A stretch of DNA of 64,000 bases from Pseudomonadales bacterium (GTDB lineage: Bacteria; Pseudomonadota; Gammaproteobacteria; Pseudomonadales; Pseudohongiellaceae), in the NCBI GenBank assembly GCA_024234365.1, contig JACKOK010000004.1, forward strand, positions 124,001 through 188,000, read 5' to 3'. The translations under genes were made by a program, and so were the position numbers. Below, in pieces: positions 63,562-64,000 of this stretch. Each line of letters opens with the position of its first letter. The stretch's first letter is position 1. The notes below the pieces were generated by a model. That model worked only from the letters and a program-made list of their open reading frames with translations, made no database searches and was not told the origin of the DNA.

Positions 63562-64000
63562 CTACTTCTTTTTTTTCCGGGCGACAGGACCATTACGATC
63601 TGTCGGCCTTCCATCTTGGGTTCCTGTTCCACTGTGCCGTACTCCTCCAGATCCTTTGCGATCCGGCGTACCAGCTCCAGCCCAAGATGTTGATGGGCAA
63701 GTTCGCGGCCGCGGAATCGCAATGACACCTTGGCCTTGTCCCCATCGGTCAGGAAACGCATCAGGTTGCGTAGTTTTACCTGATAGTCTCCTTCCTCCGT
63801 CCCTGGACGAAACTTGATTTCTTTAACAGTCGTCTTGCGCTGTTTCTTTTTGTTGGCAACTTTTTGTTTTTTCAGATCAAAAACATGTTTGCCATAATCC
63901 ATGATCTTGCAGACCGGCGGCTCGGCCTCCGGGGCAATCAACACCAGATCCAGTTTCGCCTCGCTGGCAGCAGCTCTTGCTTCGTCAATAGACACGATGC
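63562..64000 (-). CDS. infC: Translation initiation factor IF-3 (partial; apparent frameshift at its 3 prime end)
   Basis: The N-terminal 30 or so residues lie beyond the window. From IVSIDEARAAASEAKLDL it matches IF3, with EPPVCKIMDYGKHVFDLKKQ in the linker and FRPGTEEGDYQVKLRNLMRF and EGRQIVMVLSP in the C-terminal domain. The family ends at APKKKQ or similar. Here the frame reads SPGKKRSSRTRR and has no stop until the end of rpmI. At 63569-63576 there are eight A in the coding strand. A one-base shift there gives SPGKKKK then TAG (63564-63562), a normal end, which I use as the boundary. Whether this is a base-calling error, a real mutation or slippage cannot be told here. Confidence 0.85.

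Overview
The window is a stretch of core chromosome from a moderately GC-rich gammaproteobacterium. The gene order kdsA-pyrG-tilS-accA-dnaE-rnhB-lpxB-lpxA-fabZ-lpxD-skp-bamA-rseP-dxr-cdsA-uppS-frr-pyrH-tsf-rpsB / map-glnD-arsC-like-dapD-dapE is the order I know from Pseudomonas and its relatives. The long Pseudomonas-type DapD, the LpxA that starts like the Pseudomonas protein, the muc-type rpoE-rseA-mucD cluster and a Pseudomonas-style REP doublet point the same way. I place it in or near Pseudomonadales/Cellvibrionales. The sequence alone does not give me a genus.

Layout. 1-23122 (minus strand): the end of kdsA, then CTP synthesis, tRNA lysidine synthesis, fatty-acid, replication, lipid A, outer-membrane assembly, isoprenoid/phospholipid and translation genes, tightly packed and often overlapping. 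23123-23471: divergent control region holding the rpsB promoter and structured leader and the map promoter side. 23472-29585 (plus): map, glnD, an ArsC-like gene, dapD, dapE. 29574-33025 (minus): rsmJ, uppP, tsaB, and a lysine/alanine-rich histone H1-like protein with ten-residue repeats. 33356-48399 (minus): adk, mazG, relA, rlmD, cysM, recO, era, rnc, a DUF4845 gene, lepB, lepA, mucD, rseA, rpoE. 48627-50291 (plus): nadB, facing rpoE across a region with a good sigma-E promoter. 50302-50449: a 148-bp MITE-like element with perfect 20-bp terminal inverted repeats. 50446-51141 (minus): ygfX and sdhE. 51212-52153 (plus): ygfZ. 52182-56993 (minus): selO, a cNMP-binding/EAL protein, ltaE and two small coupled enzymes. 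57201-58280 (plus): a secreted NHL-repeat protein, followed by a terminator and a REP doublet. 58467-64000 (minus): tRNA-Pro(GGG), a MerR-type regulator, ihfA, pheT, pheS, rplT, rpmI and most of infC.

Nearly everything is housekeeping. The genes group into known functional blocks: envelope biogenesis (lpx, bam, skp, rseP), peptidoglycan precursors (uppS, uppP, dap), nitrogen and stringent signalling (glnD, relA), and envelope stress (rseP, rpoE, rseA and mucD all lie in this window). I found no phage, CRISPR, toxin-antitoxin or biosynthetic island. The points most worth a second look are: an infC frame with no stop codon that runs in frame into rpmI, with an A8 tract where one base would restore the normal IF3 end; a strongly folded infC-rpmI spacer with a UUCG hairpin; the MITE whose terminal repeat supplies the ygfX stop codon; the absence of rseB/mucB from the sigma-E cluster; and the repeat-built histone-like protein.
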